Positions 61,827-64,000 of a stretch of 64,000 nucleotides of DNA are shown one piece after another (position 1 is the stretch's first letter; each line of letters opens with the position of its first letter). Location: contig NZ_FOGT01000005.1 in NCBI RefSeq assembly GCF_900111295.1, positions 248,001-312,000 of the forward strand, in the 5' to 3' direction. The translations under genes and the position numbers were made by a program. Below the pieces are notes generated by a model, which was given only the letters and a program-made list of their open reading frames with translations, had not been told where the DNA came from and did no database searches. Source of the stretch: Salipaludibacillus aurantiacus (GTDB lineage: Bacteria; Bacillota; Bacilli; Bacillales; Salisediminibacteriaceae).

Positions 61827-64000
61827 ATGGACAGTGAGACGAAAGAACCGAATAAGTTATATAGACTTCTAATTTGGCTCAAAAGAAGAGCTGTGAAAAT
61901 ACCTGCGTTCGACCACAAACTTACTTACATAATTATTTCTCTTTGGCTTATTACTGCCATTGGAATTATGACAGGGGTGGCGGGTACACCCACCGGGTTA
62001 GGCAGGCATATAGATCTTGCCATCGCTTTAACTGCTCATACGCTAATATTTATGCTGGCTGCAGTTATTATCGGTTTTTTGTTCTCGGTACTATATTTGC
62101 CTATTCCAAGGTTATTTACAGGATGCTTGCTGTACAGCAGTTATATAACTTACTTTATATTAACTGAGGCCAACCTTGGTCCTTTATTTTCAGGGATTAT
62201 TACAGGTGTGTGGATGGGTGTCGGTTTATGTGCAGGGTTAATTATTACTCTTCTGAAAAGCAATTTAACAGCCTGGAAAAAAACTGGTTTGTCAGTACTC
62301 CCGGCAGCTATTATCTTATTCCTGTTTTTATGGAGGCCGGAGATCGAGCATGCTGACGTAGCTGAATCATTCAGAGATAATGGCTATATTACCCCGCTGT
62401 CAGTTGAAAACCCTTCTGAACAGGGTTCGCACTCTGTTACAACATTTACATATGGAAATGGAGAGGACAATCACCGGGATGAATTTAGACATGGGGTGGA
62501 GTTAATTTCTGATTCGGTGGATGCCTCGGCCTATATTAATGAATGGAAAAGATACAGGACATTCTTCTGGGGATTTGATGAGACATCCCTCCCCTTAAAT
62601 GGCAGAGTTTGGATGCCTGAGGGAGAGGGAACGTTTCCACTTGTACTTATGGTGCATGGAAATCATACGATGGAGAATTTTTCAGACGGGGGATATGGGT
62701 ATCTTGGCGAACTGCTTGCGAGCAGGGGATATATTGCTGTCTCAGTAGATCAGAACTTTCTTAATTATTCTAATTGGACAGGGATTCCTTCAAATGATAT
62801 GAAGTTAAGAGCATGGTTGTTGATGCATCATTTATTGCAGGTGGAGGCCTTCCATGAAACACCAGATACTCCGTTTTATGATAAGGTTGACCTCCAGCGG
62901 GTTTCTTTAATCGGTCATTCCCGGGGAGGGCAGGCTGTGGCTATGGTAGCTGATTATGAAAGATGGTTTTCTGAAGAAGATTCCTTGAATGGTATTGAAG
63001 ATATCGGGATTGAAGGAGTTGTAGCGATAGCACCGACTGACCGCCAAGTAGATGATATGAGAGCGGAACTTGATAATGTGTCTTATTTGACTCTGCATGG
63101 GGCAAGAGACGGGGACGTACACAATTACCATGGTGACAGGCAATATGGACGTGTCTCGATCCCTGGGGATAACGGGCACTTTAAAGCAGGTGTCTATATC
63201 GCTGAAGCCAATCACAGCCAGTTTAATACTGATTGGGGACGGATGGATATGAGGCTTCCCGGTGGAGTTTTCCTTAACAGAGCGCAAATGATGAGTGAAG
63301 AGGAACAACGGCAGGTGGCTGAAGTATATATATCCGCTTTTCTTGAAAGTGCTGTAAAGGAGAATGACCAATATCTACCGTTGTTCAGGGATGTAAGGTA
63401 TGGAAAAGAATGGCTGCCGAACACGCAATATATTACGCGGTTTGAAAACAGTGAGTTTATGCCTCTGGTTAACTATAACAGAGCGGAAAGTAAGACCGAT
63501 CTTGCCGGGGGAGTAACTGCTGTAGGGGTCGGCTTCAATAAATGGGAAATACAAGCAGCTGAAAACCGCTCAGGGAATAAAAAGCGCACCCGGGGAATGG
63601 CGTTCAAGTGGGAGGATACAGCCAGATACCATTTATACTTTAATGAAGATTTCCGAGCAGACAACTTTAATAAAAGTTTTGAAAGTATACGGCTGTCTAT
63701 TGCAAACAAGGACCGTGACATGGAAAAAGATGCAGGGGAAGGCTATCATGTGCCGCAGTTAGATGTGGAAATGGAAACAGTATCCGGAGAGACGGCAAGG
63801 GTTTCACTGGAGGCAGTTAAAACGATTGAACCGCCTATTGCTACTCAATATACGATAAACCCGTGGTTTGAAGACATCATGCGTGAAGGGAAATATGAGG
63901 AAGCAATCGAACCGGTCTTCCAAAACTATGAACTGCCTGTTAATCTTTTTAAGGAAGCAGTTCCTGATTTCCCAATCGAAGAAGTAGAAAGGATTTCTTT
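61827..64000 (+). CDS. Membrane-anchored alpha/beta hydrolase (3' end beyond window)
   Basis: The frame from ATG 61827 (AAGGGG upstream) stays open for 724 codons to the window edge. About five membrane helices occupy residues 33-175 (LTYIIISLWLITAIGIMTGV first). They are followed by a hydrolase domain: PLVLMVHGNHTMENFSDGGY forms the oxyanion strand and GHSRGGQAVAMV has the nucleophile S365. GVVAIAPTDRQVDDM and LDNVSYLTLHGARDGD resemble the acid-loop region, and AEANHSQFN the histidine. The C-terminal part after about 540 is a beta-rich region I cannot name. Substrate unknown; the enzyme is probably extracellular. Confidence 0.75.
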   Translation, partial: MDSETKEPNKLYRLLIWLKRRAVKIPAFDHKLTYIIISLWLITAIGIMTGVAGTPTGLGRHIDLAIALTAHTLIFMLAAVIIGFLFSVLYLPIPRLFTGCLLYSSYITYFILTEANLGPLFSGIITGVWMGVGLCAGLIITLLKSNLTAWKKTGLSVLPAAIILFLFLWRPEIEHADVAESFRDNGYITPLSVENPSEQGSHSVTTFTYGNGEDNHRDEFRHGVELISDSVDASAYINEWKRYRTFFWGFDETSLPLNGRVWMPEGEGTFPLVLMVHGNHTMENFSDGGYGYLGELLASRGYIAVSVDQNFLNYSNWTGIPSNDMKLRAWLLMHHLLQVEAFHETPDTPFYDKVDLQRVSLIGHSRGGQAVAMVADYERWFSEEDSLNGIEDIGIEGVVAIAPTDRQVDDMRAELDNVSYLTLHGARDGDVHNYHGDRQYGRVSIPGDNGHFKAGVYIAEANHSQFNTDWGRMDMRLPGGVFLNRAQMMSEEEQRQVAEVYISAFLESAVKENDQYLPLFRDVRYGKEWLPNTQYITRFENSEFMPLVNYNRAESKTDLAGGVTAVGVGFNKWEIQAAENRSGNKKRTRGMAFKWEDTARYHLYFNEDFRADNFNKSFESIRLSIANKDRDMEKDAGEGYHVPQLDVEMETVSGETARVSLEAVKTIEPPIATQYTINPWFEDIMREGKYEEAIEPVFQNYELPVNLFKEAVPDFPIEEVERIS

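Noticed and set aside
1-64000. CRISPR array, tRNA or rRNA genes, prophage or complete insertion sequence
   Set aside because: No regularly spaced direct repeats, cloverleaf sequences, rRNA segments, phage genes or intact transposase were seen on reading both strands.

Overview
The window comes from a low-GC, endospore-forming member of the Bacillaceae. About 1-25 kb follows the Bacillus subtilis yjb/yjc neighbourhood closely: yjbC, spxA, yjbE, mecA, coiA, pepF, yjbH-yjbI, yjbJ, yjbK, yjbL, relQ (yjbM), nadF, yjbO, prpE, fabI and then spore-coat type genes (a glycosyltransferase, a coat-like protein, a YjcZ-type peptide and YjcA). Secreted binding proteins are very acidic, which hints at a halophilic or alkaliphilic lifestyle; this is inference, and I do not name a genus.

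The most striking content is two probable selenoprotein genes. A peroxiredoxin (38455-39081, minus strand) and a methionine sulfoxide reductase A (59646-60296, plus strand) each carry one in-frame TGA, in both cases exactly at the catalytic cysteine codon: FTFV-Sec-PTE and GMG-Sec-FWG. In each mRNA a 7-bp stem-loop lies just 3' of the UGA, with an apical loop starting AGUU. Two unrelated redox enzymes with the same substitution and the same loop argue strongly for programmed selenocysteine insertion over two nonsense mutations. Standard gene calling splits the first gene and removes the active site of the second.

Layout. 1-0.5 kb: HD-domain protein (partial). 0.8-2.1 kb: secreted glycosidase-like protein. 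3-20.7 kb: redox and proteolysis control (SpxA, MecA, YjbH), cardiolipin synthesis, competence, alarmone synthesis, NAD kinase and FapR-type fatty-acid control. 20.8-25.1 kb: sporulation cluster. 25.3-31.3 kb: MFS exporter, FMN reductase, IS remnant, DoxX protein, GntR regulator and the first of two radical SAM/SPASM paralogues. 31.6-38.4 kb: Hsp20, amidase, cold-shock protein, YitV-like esterase, second radical SAM protein and LrgA/LrgB (PftA/PftB) pyruvate transporter; this stretch also carries five GGGGTCAG-type palindromes. 38.4-39.1 kb: selenoperoxiredoxin. 39.2-45.9 kb: a LacI-controlled fructan uptake operon (ABC importer plus GH32). 46-52 kb: hydrolase, polar amino-acid ABC operon, nitrilase, RarD. 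52-64 kb: YisL, YsnB, a duplicated P-loop ATPase, DUF3900, an orphan oligopeptide-binding protein, polysaccharide deacetylase, seleno-MsrA, a SleL-type spore-cortex hydrolase and a membrane-anchored alpha/beta hydrolase that runs off the end.

Non-coding structure includes a roughly 0.1-0.7 kb dispersed intergenic repeat family (five copies, one with perfect 13-bp terminal inverted repeats), many intrinsic terminators, tandem LacI-family operators, a FapR-like operator, an FNR-like box and hairpins between the binding-protein and permease genes of both ABC operons. No rRNA, tRNA, CRISPR array or intact insertion sequence was seen.
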